A program made the translations under genes and the position numbers. A DNA stretch of 64,000 nt from UBA7359 sp963976795 (GTDB lineage Bacteria > Pseudomonadota > Gammaproteobacteria > Eutrophobiales > Eutrophobiaceae). Below are positions 17,150-25,565 of this stretch, piece by piece. Location: the NCBI GenBank assembly GCA_963976795.1, contig CAXBLT010000009.1, positions 1 to 64,000 on the forward strand, in the 5' to 3' direction. The number at the start of each line of letters is the position of its first letter. Position 1 is the stretch's first letter. A model generated the notes under the pieces. That model was given only the letters and a program-made list of their open reading frames with translations. It searched no databases and was not told where the DNA came from.

Positions 17150-17485
17150 ATGGTTAGGGGTAATCAGAATATGGTCAGTTATACGAATGGTGTAATCCAG
17201 GATGATTCAGGTAAAGCACTAGGAAATGTTTTGTCAGGAATAATCAGAGATGGAGACAAGATAGGCACAGGCAAGACACTTGGAAATGTAAAGCAAGGTC
17301 TCGTGCGAGATAGTGATGGTAATGTACTCTTTAATGTAAAAAAGGGCATTGTTCGTAACGGTAAAGCGTTAGGCGGTGGGATGAATCTCGGTAAGATAGG
17401 AGATTATAGTATTAGCGGAATGCAAAGCGAGTCCGCGGATGAAATTGTGGCAAGCTATCATTTCTTGGTCAAAAAAATCATATAA
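17150..17485 (+). CDS. Small repeat protein with internal 'GKALGNV / GxIRDG' beta repeats
   Basis: A 111-residue protein from the ATG at 17150 (AAGGTGG is well placed; a GTG at 17144 is possible). It consists of four to five imperfect repeats of about 18-20 residues: NGVIQDDSGKALGNV, SGIIRDGDKIGTGKTLGNV, QGLVRDSDGNVLFNV, KGIVRNGKALGGGMNLG. The spacing of Gly and alternating hydrophobics predicts short beta hairpins, as in the '5-fold beta-flower' small proteins, although I cannot confirm that family. There is no signal peptide. It stands alone, with a strong terminator downstream. Confidence 0.7.
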   Translation: MVRGNQNMVSYTNGVIQDDSGKALGNVLSGIIRDGDKIGTGKTLGNVKQGLVRDSDGNVLFNVKKGIVRNGKALGGGMNLGKIGDYSISGMQSESADEIVASYHFLVKKII

Positions 17486-17523
17486 ATTAACTGAGGTAAG
17501 GTTGGTGCAGTTTCATTGTATAA

Positions 17524-17570
17524 AAAACCCCAGCCAACCTGATATTCTTTCAGGGTTGGCTGGTTTTTTT
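17524..17570 (+). terminator. Rho-independent terminator, probably bidirectional
   Basis: Perfect 10-bp stem CCAGCCAACC (17530-17539) pairing with GGTTGGCTGG (17554-17563), a loop of about 14 nt, and seven T after it. Six A before it make it usable on the minus strand too, so it can serve both the beta-repeat gene and the convergent mscS-like gene. Confidence 0.9.
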
Positions 17571-17586
17571 ATTTAACAAGACGATT

Positions 17587-18378
17587 TTATTTCTCTACAT
17601 TGTGTAAATGCACATCTTGTTGTGGATAAGGGATAGATATACTTTCTTTATCAAAACGTAATTTCACTGCCTCGGTGAAATCAAATTTCACACCCCAATA
17701 ATCAGCGGAACTAACCCAAGGGCGAACAACAAAGTTAACACTGCTGTCGGCCAGCTCTGAAACAGCGACGACAGGTTCCGGGTCTTTTAGAATTCTTTCG
17801 TCATCAGTTATTAATTCCATTAAGAGATCTTTTGCTTTCTTGATGTCATCGTCGTAACCAATACCAAATACCATATCAACACGGCGGGTATCTTTCGCCG
17901 AATAATTTGTTATGTTACCGCCAGTAATACCGGAGTTAGGGATAATTATGGCCTTGTTATCGCCGGTACGCATCTGCGTGGAAAATATTTGAATCCCCTC
18001 TACAACACCTGCGACGCCACCTGCCTCAATAAAGTCACCCACTTTGAATGGACGAAAAGCGATAATCATTACACCTGATGCGAAATTAGCCAACGAGCCT
18101 TGTAGCGCCAGACCAACTGCTAAACCCGCTGCACCGATAATGGCAACAAATGATGTTGTTTGGATTCCAAGTTGGCTGAGTGCTGCGATAGCAACAAAAG
18201 CGACCAGAGCGACATAGACTATATTACTGGAAAAAGAAGCGAGTAGTGCATCGACATTACGCCGTTCCATCATCAGCACCACGTATTTTTTAATTTGTTT
18301 TGCTAACCAAATACCGCCAAATAGAATGGCAGCTGCAATAACGATATTCGTTACTAATGCAGTTAAAGTGTCACCCAT
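17587..18378 (-). CDS. Small-conductance mechanosensitive channel, MscS family
   Basis: 263 residues from the ATG at 18378, preceded by GGAG at a good distance; a longer frame would run into the upstream gene. Typical MscS layout: three TM helices, with pore helix TM3 AAGLAVGLALQGSLANFASGV (about 90-110), then the beta domain (RPFKVGDFIEAGGVAGVVEGI) and a C-terminal alpha/beta domain ending in IPYPQQDVHLHN. This is the minimal MscS form that releases solutes during hypo-osmotic shock. It is the second gene after the EamA transporter (22 bp). Confidence 0.94.
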   Translation of the reverse strand: MGDTLTALVTNIVIAAAILFGGIWLAKQIKKYVVLMMERRNVDALLASFSSNIVYVALVAFVAIAALSQLGIQTTSFVAIIGAAGLAVGLALQGSLANFASGVMIIAFRPFKVGDFIEAGGVAGVVEGIQIFSTQMRTGDNKAIIIPNSGITGGNITNYSAKDTRRVDMVFGIGYDDDIKKAKDLLMELITDDERILKDPEPVVAVSELADSSVNFVVRPWVSSADYWGVKFDFTEAVKLRFDKESISIPYPQQDVHLHNVEK

Positions 18379-18400
18379 AGTAAATCTCCAGAATTTATGA

Positions 18401-19285
18401 TTAATCGATTTTGTTTGTCCTGCGTATTGCACCCTCAAATTCAAATAAAAGCAAGCCTGACAAGATCATGGCACATCCAATAATGACTTCATGAGTTATA
18501 GCCTCATCATTGAGAAAATGACCGAGCATGAGAGCACACACTGGGACTATCAGGGTGATTAACGAAGTTCGCGTTGCCTCAACTCGTTTTAGTACAAAGT
18601 AAAATAAAAAGAAACCCAGCAATGAACCCACCGTCGCCAGATAAAGTATGGCTGCCCCTGCCCGGAAAGGTATATCAACGGGGGTGTCAACGTCAGAACC
18701 AAACCAAACGCTAATAAATAAAATGGCAGAAACAAGTAAGCCACCTGTTACAGTTGAATAGGTATCGATGTCAGCATCGATTCTTTTGACCATGACCATA
18801 CTGAAAGAATAAAACACCGATGAGGCTATGACGCCAAAAATGCCGTAGCTAGTGTTTGGACCGAATTGCAATCCAGTCTCAAGCATGATGTATAAACCAC
18901 TAATACTCATAATGATCGCTAAAGTTCGAAACAATGTTAGACCTTTTTCACCAAGCAATTTCATGGCAAATAAGCCGGTAATAATCGGTGTTACACCGTA
19001 TATGATTGAGACCCAACCTGAAGGGATATATTGAGCACTCCAATAGACTGTCAACATCGCTGTAAATAATCCCAATCCCGAGGCAACATAAGTTTGCAAG
19101 GCCTTATGATGCGTAGCTAAGGGTTTACCCAGAAGTAGGATGATGCCTAAAGCGAGAATAGCACCTAAGACCATTCTGCTTGATATACCAAATAAAAATC
19201 CCACGGACTCACTGCTCCATTGAATAGCGAGTGGCGTCGTAGCCCAAATGAGGACGATGGAAATATAGGCTGTAATGACTTGCAT
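18401..19285 (-). CDS. EamA/DMT-superfamily transporter
   Basis: A 294-residue inner-membrane protein with about ten hydrophobic helices in two EamA repeats: one starting ISIVLIWATTPLAIQWS, the second around ASSVFYSFSMVMVKR, with a TRTSLITLIVPVCALMLG motif in repeat 2. Drug/metabolite transporters of this type export amino acids or other metabolites; the substrate is not predictable. It lies upstream of mscS in an operon-like pair. Its 5' side holds a dispersed repeat and a terminator hairpin. Confidence 0.9.
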   Translation of the reverse strand: MQVITAYISIVLIWATTPLAIQWSSESVGFLFGISSRMVLGAILALGIILLLGKPLATHHKALQTYVASGLGLFTAMLTVYWSAQYIPSGWVSIIYGVTPIITGLFAMKLLGEKGLTLFRTLAIIMSISGLYIMLETGLQFGPNTSYGIFGVIASSVFYSFSMVMVKRIDADIDTYSTVTGGLLVSAILFISVWFGSDVDTPVDIPFRAGAAILYLATVGSLLGFFLFYFVLKRVEATRTSLITLIVPVCALMLGHFLNDEAITHEVIIGCAMILSGLLLFEFEGAIRRTNKID

Positions 19286-19297
19286 GTTTTACTCCAT

Positions 19298-19368
19298 GAA
19301 TTTGTCGCTGCGGACTCCTCGGCTCAAACTCCTGTATACGTGGAGTCGTATCCTCTCGCGACCATACT
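19298..19368. repeat. Copy A of a short intergenic repeat (also near 25.43 kb)
   Basis: On the plus strand this stretch contains CTCCTGTATACGTGGAGTCGT. The copy at 25.4 kb has CTCCTGCATCCATGCAGTCGT at the equivalent place, and both are followed by a TCCTC/CGC-rich end. Within copy A, ACTCC and GGAGT can pair as a short hairpin. It is GC-richer than its surroundings, like other small dispersed repeats. It lies immediately upstream of the EamA gene, so it would be in that gene's leader on the minus strand. Confidence 0.45.
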
Positions 19369-19372
19369 GTAC

Positions 19373-19413
19373 ATAAAAAAAAAGGCCTCAGGTTGTAACC
19401 TGTGGCCTTTTTA
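19373..19413. terminator. Bidirectional terminator-like hairpin
   Basis: A run of A, then GGCC-T-CAGGTT, a tight GTA-containing loop, AACCTG-T-GGCC and a run of T: a stem of about ten pairs with one T:T mismatch. Flanking A and T tracts make it functional in either direction. It separates the EamA operon leader from the 3' side of the sortase operon. Confidence 0.8.
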
Positions 19414-19590
19414 TATGAATCAATTCTTTATAATTAAACTTATGATTCTCCGGCGCACAGACAATAGCTGACTCGTTTCAGCATACAACGCAGCCAAATT
19501 GAAAGTAGTATTGAGTGTGTTTGAGTAATCATAGGAGCGCGAGTTTCTGCCTATTTAGTAAAACTGTCAAGTACTCGGTTTTCAAAATGG

Positions 19591-20916
19591 CTAGTGATCT
19601 TGAAGTAACCGCTGAAGTTTCTCAGGAGATGTGACCGCCTTTGACCTTATGCCATCGATCTCAATTGAGGCGGAAGCAGTCGTTGCTGAGGTTACCTTTA
19701 TTAATTTATACCAGCTTGGGTTACGGTGGGCGATCTTTATAAATTCTTTTAATACAGGGTCGTATTTTTTTCCATGAATTATAATCGTTAATGGTGTCGA
19801 CGACATTTCACGATCGATGAGTAATATACCTGCTTCTTCCATGCGCGCTGTTGCTATCTCCGGGATGCATAGATAACGTAATCCATGTTTTGCCATCTTT
19901 GAAAAGATTTGTTCATCACTGTAATGACTCAGTAGATTAGCAAATCGGGTTAGTGAGATATTTTCGTCAATTTGTCGAGGGGATGTTGTTTCATTTTTAG
20001 AATGTACTTTGCCGTTATAGCCGCATATTTTATTTTTGAAATTACGATTGATAAAACGTGCTGAATCACATGCTAGTCTTAGGTACTGTCTGTCAAGTGT
20101 TACGCGGTATAGTTGTAACATCGCTCGAGCCATAGAAAGTGTGTCAGACAGGTACAGTGGTTTTTGAACCATCGTGTTAGTTAAATAACCATTGTTTTGA
20201 TGTCGACAATGGTGGTTGATCCAACGTGCAGCATTAATAGCCATGATCAAACTCTTTTGATTGCCACAGTATTCATAATGTGTTGCCAAGGCTTCAATGA
20301 TCCAGCCATTTTCTCTTGTATGTATACGTTTATCGATTTCTGGGATACCTATTTTTTTTCGGTTTGTATTGCTGAGAGAAAAGAATAACATTGGGTTAAT
20401 ACCAGCAATACAATCGGATTGTCCCGTATAAAATGCACCAAAACCTGAAGTCATAAAGTCCTTTATGTATGCTTGAATCGAATCACATACTTCCTTGTAT
20501 CGATTTAATTTCATTTGAGCATAAGCCAAAGAATATAAACGAAGGTGACCTGCTTGAGCTGCCATGGTTTTACGGTAGTGAGGGACATCCCATTTTCCCT
20601 GCGTTGAGTATTGATAAACGCCTCCCCATACGGGATCCAGTAGTGCCGATGCATTATCTAGAGTGATTCTTGCCATACGTTCTTCATTCTTGTCCTGATC
20701 ATTAGCTACTGCTAAAGAATATTCTGTGCTGTCGCGGTCTATAAACTTAATCGGCGATAACAGCCCTCCTTGTTCCTGATCAAAACTCTGCATGTGCATA
20801 TAGCGCAAACGTCGTCGCACTTCATTGTTCAAGACTGGATTAACCTGCTCAGTTAATCTTAATGAACGTTCTTTAGATACGGGGATTTCACAGGTAGATT
20901 TTAATAATGCATGCAT
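19591..20916 (-). CDS. Alpha/alpha-toroid protein like the C-terminal part of YyaL/DUF255 proteins, lacking the thioredoxin domain
   Basis: 441 residues. The segment DPVWGGVYQYSTQGKWDVPHYRKTM matches in layout the 'GGGFhRYs...W..PHFEKML' block of the YyaL/SPATA20 family, and further helices (ARWINHHCRHQNNGYL, DTLSMARAMLQLYR) fit an (alpha/alpha)6 toroid. The N-terminal thioredoxin-like DUF255 domain of that family is absent. The C-terminal about 70 residues form a separate alpha/beta piece (STPLTIIIHGKKYDP). It is the last gene of the sortase operon (9 bp after the sortase gene, SD GAGGAAAC), so it may act with the sortase system; how is unknown. Confidence 0.65.
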   Translation of the reverse strand: MHALLKSTCEIPVSKERSLRLTEQVNPVLNNEVRRRLRYMHMQSFDQEQGGLLSPIKFIDRDSTEYSLAVANDQDKNEERMARITLDNASALLDPVWGGVYQYSTQGKWDVPHYRKTMAAQAGHLRLYSLAYAQMKLNRYKEVCDSIQAYIKDFMTSGFGAFYTGQSDCIAGINPMLFFSLSNTNRKKIGIPEIDKRIHTRENGWIIEALATHYEYCGNQKSLIMAINAARWINHHCRHQNNGYLTNTMVQKPLYLSDTLSMARAMLQLYRVTLDRQYLRLACDSARFINRNFKNKICGYNGKVHSKNETTSPRQIDENISLTRFANLLSHYSDEQIFSKMAKHGLRYLCIPEIATARMEEAGILLIDREMSSTPLTIIIHGKKYDPVLKEFIKIAHRNPSWYKLIKVTSATTASASIEIDGIRSKAVTSPEKLQRLLQDH

Positions 20917-20925
20917 AATGTTTCC

Positions 20926-21510
20926 TCAACTAAGAATAAATGAATGTTTGAATTTAGCGGTAATCATGTAGCGTAATGGTCCGCCTGCTTGAATGGTGTC
21001 AAAGGGATAACAAGTGATTAAAATTAATTTGTTTTCTGAATCAACAGGGATAGTTTCTACTTTTGTCTTATCGAGAACCTGTATGTCGGTGACTTGATAG
21101 GCACTCGTTTTTTTATTTGATTGAAGCTCCAGATGGTCGCCTTTCTTTATATTTTCTAGAAAAGAAAAATGCGTATCGCGATGTCCCGATATAATGATAT
21201 TGCCTTTTTCTCCGGGCAGCGTACTACCAAAAAGATGCCCTGGGCCGAAAGCCAATGAAGAACCATTGGCTCCAGCCAGGACGATGCGGCTGATACCAAG
21301 AGCGGGTGCACGTAGACGAGCGACAGGCCAGGTATCTGCCCATGGCCAAGGTTTCACCTCCTTATTGCCACTGAGCGTTTCTGTCCATGCTGTCTCCAGG
21401 AGGAGTTGTGCGACCACCGCCTTGGCATGGATATAGGCACCTTGTCCTATAAACCATAAGCCGCAGAGGGGGAGGAATATAATTAATATTCTTTTAAACG
21501 TACGAATCAT
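20926..21510 (-). CDS. Class GN sortase (marine proteobacterial sortase)
   Basis: A 194-residue sortase with an N-terminal membrane anchor (about 8-24). The catalytic residues are visible: His110 in ISGHRDTHF, Cys167 in LITCYPF and Arg180 in GGPLRY. The WPVARLRAPALGIS start of the domain is typical of the gammaproteobacterial 'GN' class. It would cleave and attach or process the adjacent VIT/VWA target. Its ATG overlaps the stop of the target gene (ATGA), so the two are translationally coupled. Confidence 0.94.
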   Translation of the reverse strand: MIRTFKRILIIFLPLCGLWFIGQGAYIHAKAVVAQLLLETAWTETLSGNKEVKPWPWADTWPVARLRAPALGISRIVLAGANGSSLAFGPGHLFGSTLPGEKGNIIISGHRDTHFSFLENIKKGDHLELQSNKKTSAYQVTDIQVLDKTKVETIPVDSENKLILITCYPFDTIQAGGPLRYMITAKFKHSFILS

Positions 21511-23753
21511 GACGACGGGTCAGGGTTTATGTTTCTGGCGCAACAGTAGACGCCATGGGCGAACCCAAAGTACTTCGGTTGTTGTTTCAGGCACGACTCT
21601 ATCTCTTCCGTTCCTGTAGTCGTGTACCCAAGCCGGCATAAAAAGAATATTGTGCTAAGGAAGAGAAGTATTAGGCCGATGACGAAATTGAATCGTGCAT
21701 CGGTGGCTGTTGACGGAAAGGGTTGTCCAAATACTTTGCTGTGATTCCAACCAGCAGGTAGATGTGTAGGTATCGCATGGGATTCCAGATTTTTATCCTG
21801 TGGGCGTACTGGTGTTACGTCGACTGCTACGAGACTGGTAAACTTACTGACCAGATGATGTTCTAATGCGGTATCAATGATCAGTTGTTTTATCGATTCA
21901 AACTCGGTATCACGTTTTTGTTCCATTAAAGCCGCGATCTTATTACGTGCCCATAGTTTTGAAATACCCTGGCGGTTTTTACCACCCTGTAACTCTAATC
22001 GGGTTGCCCAATCATTTTTTGCTACTTCCCCACTGATATTGATTTCATTTGGTAGTTGATCCGCTTTTGCAGTAATTAATAGTGGTTCGCCGCGATAAAG
22101 GTCACTTGTTTTTTGCGGCCAGGATTCAATGTTATTTGTCTGTTTATTTACATGGCTCCAGTCGATGGCGATATCTTTTAAAACCGGATTTTCGATCTTT
22201 TCAAACAGACTTAGCATGCGCGTTTGAACCTCATCAAGTTTGCCAATATGTGTATGTGTCCCGCGACCAAAATTAGCAGCACGTCTCATAAAATATGAGT
22301 TGGGCGCTGACCCAATACCAACAGTGAATAAACGACTATGTCCCAATTTATTTTGTATGATTTCGAATAAGGCCTGTTCATTGCCAATACTGCCATCGGT
22401 CATGAATATTATTTGACGTAAGCTATTATCATTCGACTGATTAGCGAGAGCTGTATGCAAGGCATTTGTCATTTCGGTACCACCTCCTGCCTCTAAGGAA
22501 CGAACATAATTTAATGCTTGCTCTAGCGTTGTTGAATTCACTAATTCAGCATGATTGAATAGTTTTGATGTGAAAGAATTAAATTGAATAACATTAAAAC
22601 GGTCGCCCGGTTTAAGTCGTGTTAATGCAAGTTCAAGCGCAGTGCGAGCTTGTATGATTGATTGACCGCCCATAGAGCCAGAGGTGTCAATAACATATAT
22701 TATTTCTTTGGATAAGGTTTCTGTTTTCTCTACAGTAGGCGGCACCATCATTATTAAGGCATAGGTATCGCCGTTCATCTCTTCGGTAAATAATGCTGCC
22801 TTTGGCGTATCACTCGCATAGGCTTGCCAAATTAATTCGAAATCCCGGTTAGCAAGTATTGTTTTCTGTTTAAGCTGAATTTCATAATGACCAGCCTGTT
22901 TATCAACCTCAATGCCATGATATGGACTATGAATTCTCTCCAGTGTCAGTCCAGCATCAAGATTGATTTTAAGAGACACTTCGTTTTTACGTTGACTACC
23001 CGGCGGTAACACTGGCGGTGTGATTCGTGCCGCATCGGCAATTTCGTCTGTATTTAATGCCCAACCGGTTCCGGAAAAACCCTTAATACGTTGCTTTCCT
23101 GGTATATAACGTGGGCCGACAACCATGGGAAAGCGTAACGAGAAAGCTCCATTGTCATATTTAACAATTTGCTGGTATTCGATTTCAATTTTGATGGTCT
23201 CATGTGGCGGAATATTAGCGACCGAGGTGGTAAAGATATTGGGTCGCTCCTGTTCTGTTAATGCTGCTCGCTTGCCCAGCTTTTTCGCCTGTTGATAGGT
23301 CTTTTTCGCAGCTTCTTTTTCTTTTATTTGACCTTCAATAATACGTTCACCAATCCTGAGGCGCATATGATCTACTGCTGCGTTTTCAGGCAGTGGGAAC
23401 ACATAAACTCCTTCCTGCCAATCGTCTGTTGTGTTGTTAAAACTTTGTGTGACACTGACACGATTAATCATGCCAGTGATGTTCATTACCACATCAATAT
23501 TGAGTTGTGCTGCCTTCTTATATTGCTTAGCTTGTTTGAAAAGAAGGGTTCCATGTCCTAGTTCATCAAAGTTCTTGACGACATCTGTAACAATAATGTC
23601 GTCTTGCTGAATAGGGTTAGCCTCAGCATCGATACTGTTGAATAAAATCAAAGAAATCATTATCAGGTTAAAACACAGGCCTAAACCTATTGAGGCAAAG
23701 AAGAATCGTGACCCCGCGCGTAATTTATTAGAGATAAGATGAGAAATAGACAT
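21507..23753 (-). CDS. Marine proteobacterial sortase target protein (VIT + VWA domains)
   Basis: 748 residues. A signal/anchor lies at about 15-40, then a VIT domain (about 75-210, with FPLPENAAVDHMRLRIG and TSVANIPPHETIKIEIEY). The VWA domain follows (about 345-520), with MIDAS DTSGSMGGQS and TDGSIGN. The sorting region is PFPSTAT (678-684), then a membrane helix (about 688-706) and Arg707. Unusually, 41 more residues follow the Arg (LGYTTTGTEEIESC to PDPSS), with several Cys and no clear function; normally the protein ends soon after the basic residue. The tail reaches the ATGA overlap with the sortase gene. Confidence 0.92.
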   Translation of the reverse strand: MSISHLISNKLRAGSRFFFASIGLGLCFNLIMISLILFNSIDAEANPIQQDDIIVTDVVKNFDELGHGTLLFKQAKQYKKAAQLNIDVVMNITGMINRVSVTQSFNNTTDDWQEGVYVFPLPENAAVDHMRLRIGERIIEGQIKEKEAAKKTYQQAKKLGKRAALTEQERPNIFTTSVANIPPHETIKIEIEYQQIVKYDNGAFSLRFPMVVGPRYIPGKQRIKGFSGTGWALNTDEIADAARITPPVLPPGSQRKNEVSLKINLDAGLTLERIHSPYHGIEVDKQAGHYEIQLKQKTILANRDFELIWQAYASDTPKAALFTEEMNGDTYALIMMVPPTVEKTETLSKEIIYVIDTSGSMGGQSIIQARTALELALTRLKPGDRFNVIQFNSFTSKLFNHAELVNSTTLEQALNYVRSLEAGGGTEMTNALHTALANQSNDNSLRQIIFMTDGSIGNEQALFEIIQNKLGHSRLFTVGIGSAPNSYFMRRAANFGRGTHTHIGKLDEVQTRMLSLFEKIENPVLKDIAIDWSHVNKQTNNIESWPQKTSDLYRGEPLLITAKADQLPNEINISGEVAKNDWATRLELQGGKNRQGISKLWARNKIAALMEQKRDTEFESIKQLIIDTALEHHLVSKFTSLVAVDVTPVRPQDKNLESHAIPTHLPAGWNHSKVFGQPFPSTATDARFNFVIGLILLFLSTIFFLCRLGYTTTGTEEIESCLKQQPKYFGFAHGVYCCARNINPDPSS

Positions 23754-23760
23754 GATAGTC

Positions 23761-24474
23761 TCAAGCCTCCGTGTCCAGAGTTAAATTAATGGTCACCCTG
23801 CGGTCGAAAAAATAGGCTTCCTTATCGTCTGGCTTCGCCGTTGCGGCACGCTCGCCATATGCCTGTAATTGAAATCGTTGTTTTGAAATTCCTGCATCAA
23901 TAAAGGCAGTGCGCACTTTATCGATCCGTTTTTTACTGAGAAGCAGATTAAAATCGAGAGAACCACGATGATCGGCGTAACCTGCAATCTGGATTTTTAT
24001 CTTAGGGTAGGGTTTTATTAATTCAGCCAGTTGTATGATCTGCGGGAGAACATCTGTGCGTATATTCGCATCGTTAGTTTTATAATAGATGACATAAGAG
24101 ATGCCCTGACTTAATTTTTCCAGAGACTGGATCTCACGGTTATTAACAACCTGTTGGAACTCTTCTTTAAAACGTGCCCTGGTATGTGACAATTCATTTT
24201 GTTGATAGGCCAGCTCAATGCTTTGTGCATTTAATTTTTTTTCCAGTGTAGCGATCGTAGTATCTGCATCACTTTCCCGCACACCAAACCAGGTGCCACT
24301 GGCAGCACCAATAACTGCGCCCGGTGGGCCAGCAAGAAGACCACCAATCAGCGCGCCAAGTCCAAATCCGACATTTCCTTTTGTCGGATCGGGAGCTTGT
24401 TGTACCTCCTTTGCGTTGACAGTGAATTGAGTGCTTAATAAAAATACAAATGTTAATGTTGTACATAATTTCAT
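23761..24474 (-). CDS. pdsO: Sortase-associated OmpA-like protein PdsO
   Basis: 237 residues from the ATG at 24474, preceded by AGGAGG; a longer frame upstream lacks an RBS. It has a signal peptide ending near VNA-KEVQQ, a glycine-zipper segment (GFGLGALIGGLLAGPPGAVIG), a coiled-coil part (about 70-110) and an OmpA-like peptidoglycan-binding domain (about 120-230). The domain motif IAGYADHRGSLDFNLLLSKKR includes the Asp and Arg that contact diaminopimelate. PdsO is the conserved OmpA partner of the proteobacterial dedicated sortase system. First gene of the operon pdsO-target-sortase-toroid protein, 7 bp before the target. Confidence 0.92.
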   Translation of the reverse strand: MKLCTTLTFVFLLSTQFTVNAKEVQQAPDPTKGNVGFGLGALIGGLLAGPPGAVIGAASGTWFGVRESDADTTIATLEKKLNAQSIELAYQQNELSHTRARFKEEFQQVVNNREIQSLEKLSQGISYVIYYKTNDANIRTDVLPQIIQLAELIKPYPKIKIQIAGYADHRGSLDFNLLLSKKRIDKVRTAFIDAGISKQRFQLQAYGERAATAKPDDKEAYFFDRRVTINLTLDTEA

Positions 24475-24676
24475 GTTGAATGCCTCCTGTTTCAAAACGG
24501 CCCTTAATCGGATTAAACTGGATATCATTAAAGAACTTGCACATGGCAGGACAGAGGTCGGATGCTGAAAATGTGATGATGAAATATGGCAAAAAAATGG
24601 CAATGACAGCTAACGCCTTTAAATTTCCACACAAGCACTCTAAAGTGTGCAAAACAACAAAATCAGGGAGTAGCTA
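24475..24676. promoter_or_regulatory. Divergent promoter region between pdsO and pdsR
   Basis: About 200 bp separate the divergent starts. By position it must hold the promoters of both operons and likely the binding site of PdsR. I could not pick out convincing -35/-10 boxes or a clear repeat operator by eye. Confidence 0.45.
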
Positions 24677-25363
24677 ATGCCTCGGCAAATTATTCTGGTT
24701 GAAGATGAACCCATACTTTGCGAAAACTATGCAATTGCTATTCGTCAACAGGGCTATGAAGTACATACCTGTAATAATAAGCAGGACGCTATAGACAGTG
24801 TTAACAAACGATTGCCAGACTTGGCTATTCTTGATGTCGGTCTTGGCGATGATGTAGAAGCCGGGTTTGATCTATGTCGGGAGATTCGTTCATTATCAAA
24901 TACCATTCCTATAATTTTTCTGACCGCGCGTGATACGGATTTAGATACGATTTCAGGTCTACGTCTCGGTGCAGATGATTATCTGAGTAAAGACACCAGC
25001 ATGCCGCATATTCTTGCGCGTATAGCGGCCTTGTTCCGCCGTATACAAGCCTTACAAACTTCAATTGAAGTTGAACAGATTAAGCATGGTTCCTTATTGA
25101 TTGATGCGCAGCGCTTTCAGATAGAATGGAAAGGTCTTGCTGTTGATTTAAGCCTGACTGAGTTCTGGATGGTGCATTCACTGGCAAAAAGAGTAGGGCA
25201 TGTAAAAAACAGAGAGCAGTTAATGCAAGATTCAAACATCTTTGTTGATGACGGCACTATTACCTCCCATATCAAACGTATTCGGAAAAAATTCAAGGAG
25301 CTTGATGATGACTTTGATTTTATAGAGACTGTGTACGGGGTTGGCTATCGATGGAAAAGTTGA
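24677..25363 (+). CDS. pdsR: Dedicated sortase system response regulator PdsR
   Basis: A 228-residue OmpR-type regulator. In the receiver domain (1-120) the acidic pocket is Glu9/Asp10, the phospho-acceptor is Asp53 in LAILDVGLG, and a Lys lies in YLSKD. The DNA-binding winged helix (about 135-225) ends with the usual VYGVGYRW. It is followed after 200 bp by the sensor kinase gene and is divergent from pdsO, so it most likely controls the sortase operon. A GGGAG precedes the ATG. Confidence 0.93.
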   Translation: MPRQIILVEDEPILCENYAIAIRQQGYEVHTCNNKQDAIDSVNKRLPDLAILDVGLGDDVEAGFDLCREIRSLSNTIPIIFLTARDTDLDTISGLRLGADDYLSKDTSMPHILARIAALFRRIQALQTSIEVEQIKHGSLLIDAQRFQIEWKGLAVDLSLTEFWMVHSLAKRVGHVKNREQLMQDSNIFVDDGTITSHIKRIRKKFKELDDDFDFIETVYGVGYRWKS

Positions 25364-25424
25364 ACTAAAAATGCACTTCTTCTGCGATACAACGTGCCGT
25401 TCCTTATTAATTATACATGGTAGC

Positions 25425-25512
25425 AGCGTCAGCTCGGCAACTGCTTCCGGCGTTGCTCTACCTCCTGCATCCATGCAGTCGTCCGTGCGGGGGTACCGAG
25501 ATCCTCGCTCTC
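25425..25512. repeat. Copy B of the short intergenic repeat
   Basis: A GC-rich insert in an AT-rich gap, containing CTCCTGCATCCATGCAGTCGT, where TGCAT-CC-ATGCA forms a short perfect hairpin, followed by a CGGGGGTACCGAGATCCTCGC end. It shares the core with copy A at 19.3 kb in the same orientation. It separates pdsR from pdsS, which are normally close, so it probably inserted between them. Confidence 0.5.
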
Positions 25513-25565
25513 ATAGAAAAATCACTATTTTTAGTCTCAACTTATTTTGTATTTAATTAAAGCGA

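Noticed and set aside
19298..19368. SAH- or other riboswitch in the EamA leader
   Set aside because: A CCGAGGAG-like segment resembles part of an SAH aptamer, but the rest of the fold is absent, and a similar sequence at 25.4 kb points to a dispersed repeat instead.
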